64,000 nt of DNA from Microcoleus sp. AS-A8 (GCA_039962225.1 JAMPKV010000011.1:62001-126000), one strand, 5' to 3'; counted from the first letter of the stretch, positions 26,132 to 35,443 are shown. Notes: a model not told the origin generated them from the letters alone. Translations and numbers: made by a program.

Positions 26132-27037
26132 CTAACCTTTTACGTTAGCTTGATAGCCAATTAACTTATAGACTAGTTTGGCGGCTGTAAATTGAGACAC
26201 AACTGAATCAACAATAGGTGCTAATTCCATCACATCGCAGCCAATAACTTGATGGGTTTCAAACACTCGCCGGAGGAAGTCAGTCAGCCCATACCAGCTC
26301 AATCCACCGGGTTCGGGTGTACCCACTCCCGGCATCATAGAGGGATCGATGCCATCTACATCAATCGTGATAAAAACCCGTTGTGTAGAAATTTTGGCGA
26401 TCGCTTGTTCTATCCAATTCGGATTTTTGGCAATCTCCCGTGCCCAGATTACTGGAATTGATTGAGCTTTAATCAAGTCAGCCTCTTCTTTACACAGACT
26501 GCGGATGCCAACCGGGAGAGTGGGTAACCCCATATCTAAAACTCGGCGCATCACGCAGGCATGGCTGTGAATCGAACCTTCGTACTCATAGCGCATGTCG
26601 CCATGGGCATCGATTTGAATCACCGTGAAGGGTTCGTTTAAGGCAAGGCGGTAGGCATCAACAATACCTGTTGTAATGCTGTGTTCGCCGCCTAAGGCAA
26701 TGACAAATTTGCCATCTTGAATCAGTTGAGACACGGTGTCGCGAGTGACTTCCAGCATCTTTTCGGAGGAAATCGGTGGCAAAGAGCGCGTATCGGCAAT
26801 ATAGGAGTGTGTGTGGACTAGAGCATCCTTCCACGTTTCGCGATCGAGTTCATCATCGTAGTAATCTAGCTGCACAGAGGCTTCTAGGAGCGCTTCTGGC
26901 CCATTTTGGCAGCCTTTGCGGTAGCTTGTTGTCGCCTCAAAGGGTATGGGTAAAATGACCACTTGTGACGCTTCGTAAGATGCCTGAAATTCAGGCCCTA
27001 GAAATGGCTGAACGGTAGTAGATGTTTGCAGGAGCAT
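26132..27037 (-). CDS. speB: Ureohydrolase (agmatinase/arginase family)
   Basis: The 301-aa enzyme hydrolyses a guanidino compound to urea. Dinuclear metal ligands are visible in LGGEHS, in DAHGDMR and in DVDGIDPSMMPGVGTPEPGG. Length and the last motif fit agmatinase (agmatine to putrescine plus urea), but cyanobacterial paralogues of this family also use guanidine or other guanidino acids, so the substrate is not certain. The ATG at 27037 is used; an in-frame TTG lies one codon upstream. Confidence 0.88.
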   Translation of the reverse strand: MLLQTSTTVQPFLGPEFQASYEASQVVILPIPFEATTSYRKGCQNGPEALLEASVQLDYYDDELDRETWKDALVHTHSYIADTRSLPPISSEKMLEVTRDTVSQLIQDGKFVIALGGEHSITTGIVDAYRLALNEPFTVIQIDAHGDMRYEYEGSIHSHACVMRRVLDMGLPTLPVGIRSLCKEEADLIKAQSIPVIWAREIAKNPNWIEQAIAKISTQRVFITIDVDGIDPSMMPGVGTPEPGGLSWYGLTDFLRRVFETHQVIGCDVMELAPIVDSVVSQFTAAKLVYKLIGYQANVKG

Positions 27038-27481
27038 CAAAGGAACACCAAAAACTTTGCAGAAAATGATCGTTACACAATTTCCGACGAAGCGGCAAAG
27101 GCAACTTGAGTCAATGGCTGTATTGAACTCTAGCCTGAGTGAGGGGCTAGAGGACAGACGCTGACTGAGTTGTGGTAACTCTCGTTAACAGGGGTGTAGG
27201 GATTTACCCCTAGGCTAGTTGTTCAAAACTTGCGGTACTTTACCGGAGTTAAAGAACTACTTCTATAACGATAGGACAATTCGCCGGTTGAGAAAATCGC
27301 TAGATTTATATATGACTCGCTGCTGCTCAGTTGCCAATATCAACGGGTGTACGTGCGATCGTTTGATCATTGGTTAGCAACATCTAATACTTCTGATAGT
27401 TGACACCATATGCAGCGGTCTAAGACTTCGTTAGGCTGTTTATAAAACTTTTTCCATCACTTCTGGCTCGCCCATAGGGAG
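27038..27481. other. Intergenic region downstream of the AAA/DUF4435 pair
   Basis: This 444-base spacer contains no convincing gene. It includes the speB promoter region at the left and the 3' flank of the DUF4435 gene at the right. No transposon ends or direct repeats bracketing the defence-like unit were recognised. Confidence 0.35.
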
Positions 27482-28348
27482 CTATGTGTCGTTTCGCAAA
27501 ACTTTAAATGGCTGATTATTGCTTTCCCATGTGCGAATGCCCAGGTAAATTTGCGTCTTGCGAAAGTAAGTTTCTTCGTAGGCAAGCCGTAAATTACACT
27601 CAAGACTGATCGGTTCAACATCACTAGCTTTGCTGGAGCCAATTGCCTTACGTAAGCCGAGGGACAGGATTTCCACTAAGTCATGACCGCAGCAGACTTG
27701 CCAGGGATCATGGCTGCTGCTTTTCTGGCTTGTTAGCCGTTGTTGTAGATCTTCACTTTCCAGCGAGAATGCTTGGGATTTATTCTTAACTTCTTGAATT
27801 AGTCTGAATTCATCAATTTGCAGGGTTTGCTCATCAATGAATTTTCTGAATGTAATGCCATCAAAGGTCAGATTTAATTCATCACGTTGAGAAATCCAAA
27901 GTAGATAACCAACCGACGTACCAGCTTCAAGTAATGCTGTTCTCACATCTCGACCAAACCTGATAATTTTCTCCTCCGAACCGAACTCAGCAATCACCTT
28001 ATCGAGAGCGAAGGAATTGAGCAGCATAGTTTCAAGGTCATGGGTATCTGTACGAAGCAGATTAGGGCTGTGATGTGATGAAGTTTCAAGACGATCAAAA
28101 TCTGCATCAACAATGGCTAAAACTCCTTGAAAACTTGAGTTCTCCAAAATCCTCAGAACTTCAATAACTCTAAGCTTGCTGGAGGGTTTGCCTGAAACAG
28201 TAACTACTTCACAGCCTGCCTTGTCAATAAAACGCTCATAGAAAATCTTATCTGATCTACCTTCAACTAATAAAAAAGTACCTGAAAAACTACTGCGTTT
28301 TAGTCGAATTGCATTGGCTTCACGGTCAACTGAAAGATACTCTCTCAC
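27482..28348 (-). CDS. DUF4435 / TOPRIM-like protein (AriB-like effector candidate)
   Basis: The 288-aa product shows the TOPRIM pattern of DUF4435: FLLVEGRSDKIFYERF with Glu29, then LAIVDADFDRL with Asp80, Asp82 and Asp84, then THDLETMLLN. In the PARIS antiphage system a DUF4435/TOPRIM protein (AriB) is the nuclease effector held by an AAA ATPase (AriA). The start is a GTG that overlaps the ATPase stop as GTGA, which indicates tight coupling. C-terminal half: IYLGIRTWE and no other recognised domain. The pairing and order fit PARIS, but related OLD-like pairs cannot be excluded by eye. Confidence 0.8.
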   Translation of the reverse strand: MREYLSVDREANAIRLKRSSFSGTFLLVEGRSDKIFYERFIDKAGCEVVTVSGKPSSKLRVIEVLRILENSSFQGVLAIVDADFDRLETSSHHSPNLLRTDTHDLETMLLNSFALDKVIAEFGSEEKIIRFGRDVRTALLEAGTSVGYLLWISQRDELNLTFDGITFRKFIDEQTLQIDEFRLIQEVKNKSQAFSLESEDLQQRLTSQKSSSHDPWQVCCGHDLVEILSLGLRKAIGSSKASDVEPISLECNLRLAYEETYFRKTQIYLGIRTWESNNQPFKVLRNDT

Positions 28349-29724
28349 TTGGCTGGTCCTTTCAGTTCAACTGTCAAATCCCAGCGATCTTGAATGATAT
28401 CTGGTGAGTGAGTAGCCATTAAAACATCTAAATCTGCAAGTCCTGTGATTTCTTTCAAGTCCTTTAAAAACTGAGCCTGCCATCCCACATGGAGAGATAG
28501 TTCAGGCTCATCAATCAAGACTAGAGAATCAGGTCGGACTTTAAATAGTAGTTCGTACAGAAGAACCAATTCATGTTGCTCACCCGATGACAAATCGGTT
28601 GGGAAAAGAGTTTTTAAATCAGAGGACGAGGGATGATAAAGTGTCTTAAAAATAAACCCTTTCTCTTTATTGAAGTTCATCTCTTTATAGGAATAAGCAA
28701 ACTTATTATTAATAATTCTCCTCAATAGATCAATTTTGCTGGCAATTTCATTAAAAACACTCAGCTTCTTTTCTACATCCTCAACATACACTGATAAGAT
28801 ATTTTTTGTACTTTCATCTATGGCTTGAGGCTGGATTTGAAAGTCTGAGTTTTCATCCTTATCTAATAGACCCACTTCTATAAGACGAGAGCGAGTCTCC
28901 TCAAGTTCGTTTAGCTGATGACGAAGTTGTTCATCTGTTATATCGGGAGATGGTTGTTGTTGTACCACCCTCGCAGGAAATGTTCTATCCAGGGATTGAG
29001 ATGTTGTACCGTATTCAGCAAGCTTAGACTGAATAAGCTGTGCAAGCTCATCAGAATAGGCAGAAACAGTTGGCAACATTGAAGGTGCCCCAGAATACAA
29101 TCTGGAAGAACGACTAGGGACAACGTTTAGTAAACGTTGTGATTCTATGAGACGAACATTAATATTATTCTTCAAGTTCTCTAGCCACTCAGGTTCTTCT
29201 CGGGACTTTACTTTTGAGGGTAGAAGGTCTTCAAAACGATCTATAACTTCGTTTAAAGAAAGAGTTTCACCAGTTGGTAGATACCGCCAAAATTTAGAGC
29301 CTACTCGACGAATTTCAGGTATTATGTCTTCTAAAATGTCAATTGGAAAGTCTAGCTCAGGAGGTTGCTTACTTCGAGTTAGGAAAAAAGGGATTCTTTC
29401 TGAGTTAGGCTTGTAAAAGTAAAAACTTATAGGATTTCTTTTATTTGTCTTTTCCGAAGTGTTAGAAGTTTTTACTACCTCAACACTATTACCATTATCA
29501 AACTCAACGCTGAAACTGCTAAACGGGATAGCCCGAAACACTGAATATCGGGAATTAAAGACGGCATTCAGCATCCTCAGCATGGCTGTTTTTCCAAAGC
29601 CATTCGGACCATGAATAATTGTAATTCGCTCATCCATGTTCAACGGAATCACATGGTCAAAAATTCCAAATAAGCCACTGACGGAAATTTGCTGAATTCG
29701 CATAGTCTTCGAGTCTATAGCCAT
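28345..29724 (-). CDS. AAA family ATPase (AriA-like), partner of DUF4435
   Basis: The 459-aa ABC-type/SMC-like ATPase has N-terminal MRIQQISVSGLFGIFDH, Walker A HGPNGFGKTAML, a long helical insert (about residues 150-340), signature DLSSGEQHELVLLYEL, Walker B SLVLIDEPELSLHVGWQAQF and the switch ATHSPDII. This is the AAA_15/AAA_21 arrangement found in OLD, Gabija-like and PARIS ATPases. The gene directly precedes the TOPRIM gene with a 4-base overlap. The ATG at 29724 has GGAG upstream; a longer frame begins at 29763 and a shorter one at 29703. It is probably the sensor that holds and releases the nuclease. Confidence 0.85.
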   Translation of the reverse strand: MAIDSKTMRIQQISVSGLFGIFDHVIPLNMDERITIIHGPNGFGKTAMLRMLNAVFNSRYSVFRAIPFSSFSVEFDNGNSVEVVKTSNTSEKTNKRNPISFYFYKPNSERIPFFLTRSKQPPELDFPIDILEDIIPEIRRVGSKFWRYLPTGETLSLNEVIDRFEDLLPSKVKSREEPEWLENLKNNINVRLIESQRLLNVVPSRSSRLYSGAPSMLPTVSAYSDELAQLIQSKLAEYGTTSQSLDRTFPARVVQQQPSPDITDEQLRHQLNELEETRSRLIEVGLLDKDENSDFQIQPQAIDESTKNILSVYVEDVEKKLSVFNEIASKIDLLRRIINNKFAYSYKEMNFNKEKGFIFKTLYHPSSSDLKTLFPTDLSSGEQHELVLLYELLFKVRPDSLVLIDEPELSLHVGWQAQFLKDLKEITGLADLDVLMATHSPDIIQDRWDLTVELKGPAK

Positions 29725-29957
29725 AGGCTTCTTGACTCCGATTGTAACCTCGATCCACCTCACTCACTGCCAGCCTTATCTCGTCCAGTTTCCGCAACTC
29801 GCTACGCTATCTGCTCCATGTAAGGGCAAGGCATACCTTGCGCCTACGAAAATGCTGTATTAAAGCAGAAAATTCGTAAGTCCTAGGTTTGTTACAAAAT
29901 ATAAAAAAGAAAAGTAATACGAAAAACCGACTCTAGGCTAAGGCACGTTTATCTCCC

Positions 29958-30905
29958 ATGACCCTTTCTTCTTCCACCACCCCAATCAACCCGAACACCG
30001 TGATGAAAACCTGGATATGGCGAGATTTCCCCATTGCCTATCAATCCCAAGGGGACAAAGGCCCTGCCGTTGTGTTGGTACACGGTTTTGGGGCATCCTC
30101 CGGGCATTGGCGCAAGAACTTGCCCGTACTAGGGGAAAACTGTCGTTGTTATGCCATTGACTTAATCGGTTTTGGGGCGTCCGCCAAGCCAACTCCCAAG
30201 CTGGAAATTGAGTACACCTTTGAAACCTGGGGGCAGCAGATTGCTGATTTCTGTCGAGAAGTTGTGGGGAGTCCTGCTTTTTTAGTCGGTAATTCCATCG
30301 GTTGTATCGTGGCGATGCAAGCTGCCGTGGATTATCCCGATATCGTCTTAGGAGTAGCGATGCTCAACTGTTCTCTGCGGCTGCTACATGACCGCAAACG
30401 ATCTGAACTGCCTTGGTATAGAAGCATGGGAGCACCACTCGTTCAAGGGTTGCTCAGTATTAAGTGGATTGGTCAACTGTTTTTCGGGCAACTGGCTAAG
30501 CCCAAGGTTGTGCGTAACATCCTTTCACAAGCCTATCGGAATCCTGAAGCCGTGTCCGACGAACTGGTCGATCTCCTCATGGCACCGGCGGCTGACATTG
30601 GGGCGGTAGATGTATTTGTGGCCTTCACTCGCTATTCTCAAGGCCCGCTACCAGAAGACCTTTTACCTCTGTTGCCTTGTCCTGCGATATTTTTGTGGGG
30701 AACGGAAGACCCTTGGGAACCGATTGATTTGGGACGAGGGTTGGCAGACTATCCTCAAGTAGAAAAGTTTGTTCCCTTAGAAGGCGTGGGTCATTGTCCT
30801 CAAGATGAGGCACCAGAACTGGTTAATCCCATTTTGCAGGATTGGATCACGACGAAGGCTGAAGTCTATCAGGGTGAAAGTGAATCGATGAATCCCCAGA
30901 CGTAG
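29958..30905 (+). CDS. Alpha/beta-fold hydrolase
   Basis: The 315-aa protein has oxyanion motif VLVHGFGASSGHWRKNL, nucleophile elbow VGNSIGCIVAMQAA (Ser), acid residue around LWGTEDPWEP and catalytic His in EGVGHCPQDEAPE. Cyanobacteria and plants have such hydrolases of the pheophytinase/epoxide-hydrolase-like type; the real substrate is unknown. The first ATG (29958) is used; a second in-frame ATG lies 15 codons later (MKTWIWRDF) and could be the true start. It is divergent from the AAA ATPase. Confidence 0.82.
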   Translation: MTLSSSTTPINPNTVMKTWIWRDFPIAYQSQGDKGPAVVLVHGFGASSGHWRKNLPVLGENCRCYAIDLIGFGASAKPTPKLEIEYTFETWGQQIADFCREVVGSPAFLVGNSIGCIVAMQAAVDYPDIVLGVAMLNCSLRLLHDRKRSELPWYRSMGAPLVQGLLSIKWIGQLFFGQLAKPKVVRNILSQAYRNPEAVSDELVDLLMAPAADIGAVDVFVAFTRYSQGPLPEDLLPLLPCPAIFLWGTEDPWEPIDLGRGLADYPQVEKFVPLEGVGHCPQDEAPELVNPILQDWITTKAEVYQGESESMNPQT

Positions 30906-30927
30906 TGAAAGCACAGTCGTGGGTACT

Positions 30928-31149
30928 TCACTGGAACCGGATAGACATTAACCCCAAATAAGGGGCTGACTTGGCAATATGGCTGCGTCTAAGCCACAGG
31001 GCCTGTATCGTTAAGCGATCCGGGCACTCAATCACTAACTCTACTCCTCGAAGCACCAATTTACACTGTTGCAACATTTTTCGGTGGGGCAACTTCTGGT
31101 GCTGGAGAAAAAGCGCGATCGCTCTCTGGTTTAATGCAGTGTAGTCCAT
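30928..31149 (-). CDS. Small conserved-type hypothetical protein, 73 aa
   Basis: The product begins MDYTALNQRAIALFLQHQ and continues LQQCKLVLRGVELVIECPDR and AKSAPYLGL, a soluble alpha/beta composition. The ATG at 31149 is preferred over a TTG at 31155. It is convergent with the alpha/beta hydrolase gene (22 bases between stops). No function can be given. Confidence 0.55.
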   Translation of the reverse strand: MDYTALNQRAIALFLQHQKLPHRKMLQQCKLVLRGVELVIECPDRLTIQALWLRRSHIAKSAPYLGLMSIRFQ

Positions 31150-31312
31150 GTTCAACTCTACCTATGAAATCGCGGATCGGTTCGTTCGTTACACTTGGCT
31201 CCCTCTACCTATAAATCAATAGATGCTCTTGCCACGATCAATGTTAAAGATCATAGCAATTGCTCAAAAGCTTGTTGTCAGGATTGTTGGATTTCTGTAA
31301 TCAGAAAATCAG

Positions 31313-31357
31313 GGAAGTGACATCCTCCCACACTGTAATCTTTGATTACAGTGTGGG
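31313..31357 (-). mobile_element. IS200/IS605-type right end with hairpin
   Basis: CCCACACTGTAATC (31327-31340), loop TTT, GATTACAGTGTGGG (31344-31357) is a perfect 14-bp stem directly after the tnpB stop, followed toward lower coordinates by AGGATGTCAC. This is the layout of the right end of cyanobacterial IS605-type elements, where the hairpin serves transposition and the guide (omega) RNA overlaps the tnpB 3' end. No left end was found. Confidence 0.75.
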
Positions 31358-31367
31358 CTTCCAAACC

Positions 31368-31973
31368 TCACAGTTTGGCATTCCTAGTTTTTCTCTTACG
31401 AGGTTTCGCCTCTGACCTAGACAGACTTTCATCTGTCCCTGGCAGACCGACTGCATAGGCGTTTTCTGTTCCGCAGAGTCCCTGCGTACTCAATTGATCT
31501 AAACCACGCAACCTGATTACTTCTGATGCTGCATGATCTCTATCCGTCTCATATCCGCATTCACCACATCGATGTACTCGTAGGACAAGTTCTTTCTTGC
31601 CCGTGTGCGTCCCACACTTTGGACAAGTTTGAGACGTTCCATCAGGGTTGACACGGGCAAAGTAGACTTGATGTTTCTTTGCTACCCATTCCAGTACGTT
31701 GAGAAACTGACCAAAAGCAGCATCCAGAGTATGTTTTCTCAACATCCCTCTGGACATTGCTTGAAGATTCAAATCCTCAACAAACACCATCCCTATACCT
31801 GGCTTGGCACACAGATGGTTAGCCAGTTTGAACTGCCAATCTTTCCGAACACTCTTCATGTGGTTGTGGAATCTGGCAACCTTAATTCGAGCTTTCTCGC
31901 GGTTTGATGAACCCTTCTTCGTTCTGGCATACTTGCGTTGCAGCAATTCCAGCTTGCAGCAGATAGGCAACAC
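31368..31973 (-). pseudogene. tnpB: TnpB (RNA-guided endonuclease family), 5'-deleted
   Basis: The 201-aa frame is the C-terminal half of TnpB: LLQRKYARTKKGSSNREKAR, helical linker, RuvC-II Glu in MVFVEDLNLQ, zinc finger CPKCGTHTG...CGECGYE and RuvC-III Asp in DRDHAASEV. The N-terminal wedge domains and RuvC-I Asp are missing, so it cannot be a nuclease. The first residues (MLPICC) look like read-in sequence. The broken end lies 18 bases from the stop codon of the LCP gene, so a deletion or insertion joined the two. Confidence 0.88.
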
Positions 31974-31991
31974 TTAATAAGTTGAAAAGCG

Positions 31992-33410
31992 CTATTGGGA
32001 AGAAGCTTCTTTTTGGAGCCAGTCTTGGCCCAACTGAATGGTGACATCTGAACCCAGATTGCCGGTACTGTCAACGCGTACCTCACCAAATCCCAAATGA
32101 CCACGGATAGCACTAGCGCCCTGAGGGTCTCCCTGCTGCGCGACAATACGAGTGACTCGCAACGGTTCGTGCCAATTATTATCAATGGAAATGTTTCGGT
32201 AACCAGCCTCCTGAAGATTTTTAATCAGAGAAGAAGCGGCATCTGGCTGACCCGTGCTATCTTGAATCGCAATTCGCAAATAGGCTGGGTCAACTTCACG
32301 AGTTTCGCTAAAGCCTTGGTCAAAATATCGAGCTACCATGCGCTGGATACCGCGCTTGTGCGGTATCCAGTAACTGACATCGTGCCGCCCATCCCCGTTA
32401 AACTCACCCGGCACCATGAGCATTTGCATGTTGGATCGATTGGTTTGAACACCGAAACTCACCAACGCAACGAGTTCTTCCACACTTAAATTAGTGTCAA
32501 TGTGGGACTGAATAAGGGAGAGAATTTTCGGCAGTCGTGACAAAGTGGCAGGATTGAGCGCTTGCTCCGTGAGTGCTCTCATCACAAGTTGCTGCCGCTG
32601 CACTCGACCAATATCGCCATTTTTGTCGTAGCGAAAACGTAAAAGCTGTAGGGCTTTCTCCCCATCCAAGTGCTGTTTGCCCTTCTTCAGGTTGATATAA
32701 AGGTGCTGAGAATCATCTTGATACTTCATATCTTGCGGGACATAGACGGTCACGCCCCCTAAAGCATCAACCAAACTTTGAACCCCCTGAACATTCACTC
32801 GGATATAGCGGTCAATGCCAACACCACCTAATAGATCACTTACTGTCTTCGCTGTCAGTGCAGGCCCACCGTGGACATTGGCAGCATTGATTTTGTTAGT
32901 GCCATGTCCCTCTATATAAGCGCGAGTATCGCGAGGAATGGAGAGTGCAGTTAACCTCTTTGCCTCTGGGTCAAACCGCAGCAGGAGCATCGTATCAGTA
33001 TGCCCGTCAAAAGAGTTGATCAGCTCATAGGCAGGCTTGTCCACCTGTTTGCCCTGTAAATCAGAGGCAAGAACTTTAGTTCCTAAAATTAAAATATTGA
33101 CCGGTCGAGTCAATTCGGGTAAATGAAGATTGCCCGTAGCCATGCTTCCACCCTGAGTAAACATCGCTGCCTCATCAGGACGGAGGAGACTTTGCTGGAA
33201 TGGCTTACTAGAGAGTGATACGGCTACTAGCGCACCGGCTGTCGCCGACAACATAGCCACACCAGTAAAGCCCATCCAAAGCCAGAGCCAATGCCCTCGC
33301 TTTCCTTTGAAAGACTTTTTCCGAACAGGGCGATTAGCGTCGCTGGCAAGCTGGGCGTAATCCCTGTTCTGCCCCGAAGCAGATTGTTGATAAGTTTTTC
33401 GAGCAGACAC
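31992..33410 (-). CDS. LytR-CpsA-Psr (LCP) family cell-wall ligase
   Basis: LCP proteins attach glycopolymers to peptidoglycan or to lipids at the outer face of the inner membrane. The 472-aa product has a basic cytoplasmic N-terminus (1-42), one membrane helix (about 43-68), and the LCP domain with DGHTDTMLLLRFDPEAKR, LSIPRDTRAYI, NKINAANVHGG and LRFRYDKNGDIGRVQRQQ (conserved Asp and Arg residues that bind the polyprenyl phosphate). A C-terminal LytR_C-type domain follows (from about 380). It starts at a GTG. A tnpB remnant abuts its 3' end. Confidence 0.92.
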   Translation of the reverse strand: MSARKTYQQSASGQNRDYAQLASDANRPVRKKSFKGKRGHWLWLWMGFTGVAMLSATAGALVAVSLSSKPFQQSLLRPDEAAMFTQGGSMATGNLHLPELTRPVNILILGTKVLASDLQGKQVDKPAYELINSFDGHTDTMLLLRFDPEAKRLTALSIPRDTRAYIEGHGTNKINAANVHGGPALTAKTVSDLLGGVGIDRYIRVNVQGVQSLVDALGGVTVYVPQDMKYQDDSQHLYINLKKGKQHLDGEKALQLLRFRYDKNGDIGRVQRQQLVMRALTEQALNPATLSRLPKILSLIQSHIDTNLSVEELVALVSFGVQTNRSNMQMLMVPGEFNGDGRHDVSYWIPHKRGIQRMVARYFDQGFSETREVDPAYLRIAIQDSTGQPDAASSLIKNLQEAGYRNISIDNNWHEPLRVTRIVAQQGDPQGASAIRGHLGFGEVRVDSTGNLGSDVTIQLGQDWLQKEASSQ

Positions 33411-33650
33411 TTAGCTTCCTCACACACACACGCAAAAGGGATGGAAATCTTTGAAGATAACTCACCGATGCACTAATGCTTAACCCTGAGTCTAATATGA
33501 AGTGTTGAATAAGAACACTCATAGCAGCTTTTCTGACAGTTTGCAGCAAAACCCGGTAAATCCTTGAAGGAATTCAAGCAATCCGTCAAAAACAACTATT
33601 AAACACTGGCTTATGCCTTAGCGGCAAGAGCTTTATGCGCGAAGGTTGAA

Positions 33651-34028
33651 TTATAAGTGTTTGCGTAAGGTTTTTTCAGCAATCTGGGTTATTCCAGGAA
33701 GACGCGGTAGCTTGCGTTGCCACAAACGTACCATCAACCCAATACTTACCAAAAAATAGCCAGAGGTCAGCAGACTATTCATAAATAACAAGCGTAGCGT
33801 CCAAAATTCCGAGGTTTGCGCTCCTGCTCCTACGGCTAATAAAAGGTAGCCCAGCAGCCAAGCGAACGCCAAGGTAATAGACAAGCGACTCACGCTCTGT
33901 TGTTCCCGCGTCCCCTGACGGCGATAAAGCGTCCACAGGGCTGGGAAAAAGCCAAAGACGGGAATCAGGTATACAAACATCTGCAAACGCTGAAGCTCTC
34001 GATTTTCAAGTGGATCAGGCTCTCTCAT
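33651..34028 (-). CDS. Hypothetical membrane protein with three helices
   Basis: The 125-aa product has three predicted membrane helices (MFVYLIPVFGFFPALWTLY; ITLAFAWLLGYLLLAVGAG; the segment LLTSGYFLVSIGLMVRLW) and a basic C-terminus. It starts MREPDPLENRELQRLQ at an ATG. It lies upstream of the LCP gene on the same strand and could be linked to envelope biogenesis, but with a 240-base gap. No family was recognised with confidence. Confidence 0.65.
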   Translation of the reverse strand: MREPDPLENRELQRLQMFVYLIPVFGFFPALWTLYRRQGTREQQSVSRLSITLAFAWLLGYLLLAVGAGAQTSEFWTLRLLFMNSLLTSGYFLVSIGLMVRLWQRKLPRLPGITQIAEKTLRKHL

Positions 34029-34318
34029 GTCGGTTAGGGGTAGGGAGATGGGGCGTGGTGGAAGGGATTAAACGGTGAGGTACCAGCGCTTCAGATCACC
34101 GACTTGTTGAAGAAGTCGATGATTTCGTCTTCACCCATGATTGAGGATGGCTCTATTAATACCCTAACGCTAGTCAAAATTTTTATCTTGAGTTGCGTTC
34201 AAATGCCAAGATGTAGAGGGAGCAAGGGATTCGAGGCTCTCCCTTGACTCCTAACTCAGGACGACATCAAAAAACGACTGAGGGGCGTCGAAAAACAAAT
34301 CCATCGTTGAGAATCAGC

Positions 34319-35443
34319 TCATGCAATGCCCAGAGCATTCCAGGTTTGCTGACCTACAAGCCCATCTGCCTCAAGCTTATTGGCCTGCTGAAAGGCTCTG
34401 ACAGCCGCTTTTGTGCCTAAACCAAACACGCCATCAATTGTTCCAGGATTAAATCCTTGATCTTTTAAAGCTTGTTGTAATTGCTTGACCAGTGGTCCAC
34501 TGGAACCTTCCTTTAAAAGTTGCAGCGATTCTGAGATACCTCCAGTTTCCTTCATCAGATCCTGTCCGTAGATCACCGTCGCATAGAAGACGTAACGGTT
34601 ATTAAGTTGGAAGCGCCGATCCTGTTTAATCAGGCTCATAAACTCCCGATGTCCCTGACGTAAGCGCCCCACTAAACAACCCGCACTGGCATAGTAAATG
34701 TTGTTGGTCGGGAAGTCGTAACCCCAGTGCTGATTAATGGCAAAGTAGCCCGTATCTTCCTTGTCGCCAACGCGCTGGTAGTCTTTGTTGAAGTCCCGGT
34801 GTACGGTAACCGTTCCCCCAGTCTGTATGAGTGCTTCGTGACGGTCAGTGGTACCGTGAATCCCGACCTGCCAAGCTTTATATTGACCAAACTTGATTCT
34901 GGCTGCTCCCCCAGGGTTCATGGGACGTTGCGTATAACGGTATCCTGGCTCTGTAGTGGCTTGCCAGTTACCGACAATTGCCGGAACGCCATCCACAATC
35001 TGGATTACCATCCGGCGGTCATTGAAATTATTGGGGGGATCGTTGTTGAGGGTGGCGTCGCCGTTCATCCCCTCAACGTAAACAATGTTGTACTGTCGGA
35101 TTCCCTGAAAAATTTCATATTTTTTAAGCTGCATATACTTGACAATACGACTCGCCAAGTCATTGCCTAGCTTGAGTGGAGGCGCTGGCAAATCTTCAGG
35201 CTTGGTTTCAATGAGCTGTTTTGCCGTTTCCGCTCCGAGCTGTTCTGGCTCGTTAATTTTCATCAGTTTTTGAAATTTTTCGAGCGCGGCTGTAGAAATG
35301 GGGCCAAACTTGCCGTCAGCCGGCGGTTCCAACAGTCCCAAACCGATGAGCAAAACTTGAATCTGGGTTGCGAGTTCTTTGTCAGAGGCAATTCCCTCCA
35401 TGCTGTATTTCAGGTCTTTGCCGATAAAATCTTGCAGTTTCAT
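34319..35443 (-). CDS. Protein with two peptidoglycan-binding domains around an unknown core
   Basis: The 374-aa product has a PG_binding_1-like domain at about residues 25-80 (QIQVLLIGLGLLEPPADGKF) and another at 315-372 (VKQLQQALKDQGFNPGTIDG, then GLGTKAAVRAFQ). Between them lies a core of about 200 residues, including WQVGIHGTTDRHE, AINQHWGYDFPTNN and ASAGCLVGR. His239 followed by S-A-G-C (Cys256) about 14 residues later resembles the spacing of L,D-transpeptidase active sites, but overall similarity is not evident. There is no signal peptide, so export, if any, is by another route. Confidence 0.7.
   Translation of the reverse strand: MKLQDFIGKDLKYSMEGIASDKELATQIQVLLIGLGLLEPPADGKFGPISTAALEKFQKLMKINEPEQLGAETAKQLIETKPEDLPAPPLKLGNDLASRIVKYMQLKKYEIFQGIRQYNIVYVEGMNGDATLNNDPPNNFNDRRMVIQIVDGVPAIVGNWQATTEPGYRYTQRPMNPGGAARIKFGQYKAWQVGIHGTTDRHEALIQTGGTVTVHRDFNKDYQRVGDKEDTGYFAINQHWGYDFPTNNIYYASAGCLVGRLRQGHREFMSLIKQDRRFQLNNRYVFYATVIYGQDLMKETGGISESLQLLKEGSSGPLVKQLQQALKDQGFNPGTIDGVFGLGTKAAVRAFQQANKLEADGLVGQQTWNALGIA

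Noticed and set aside
34088-34190. Short minus-strand frame ending GEDEIIDFFNKSVI
   Set aside because: Only about 35 codons with no start signal; it may be a tail of a lost gene but nothing can be recognised.
34727-35170. 147-codon plus-strand frame antisense to the peptidoglycan-binding protein
   Set aside because: It mirrors the codon pattern of the true gene and has no recognisable protein features.
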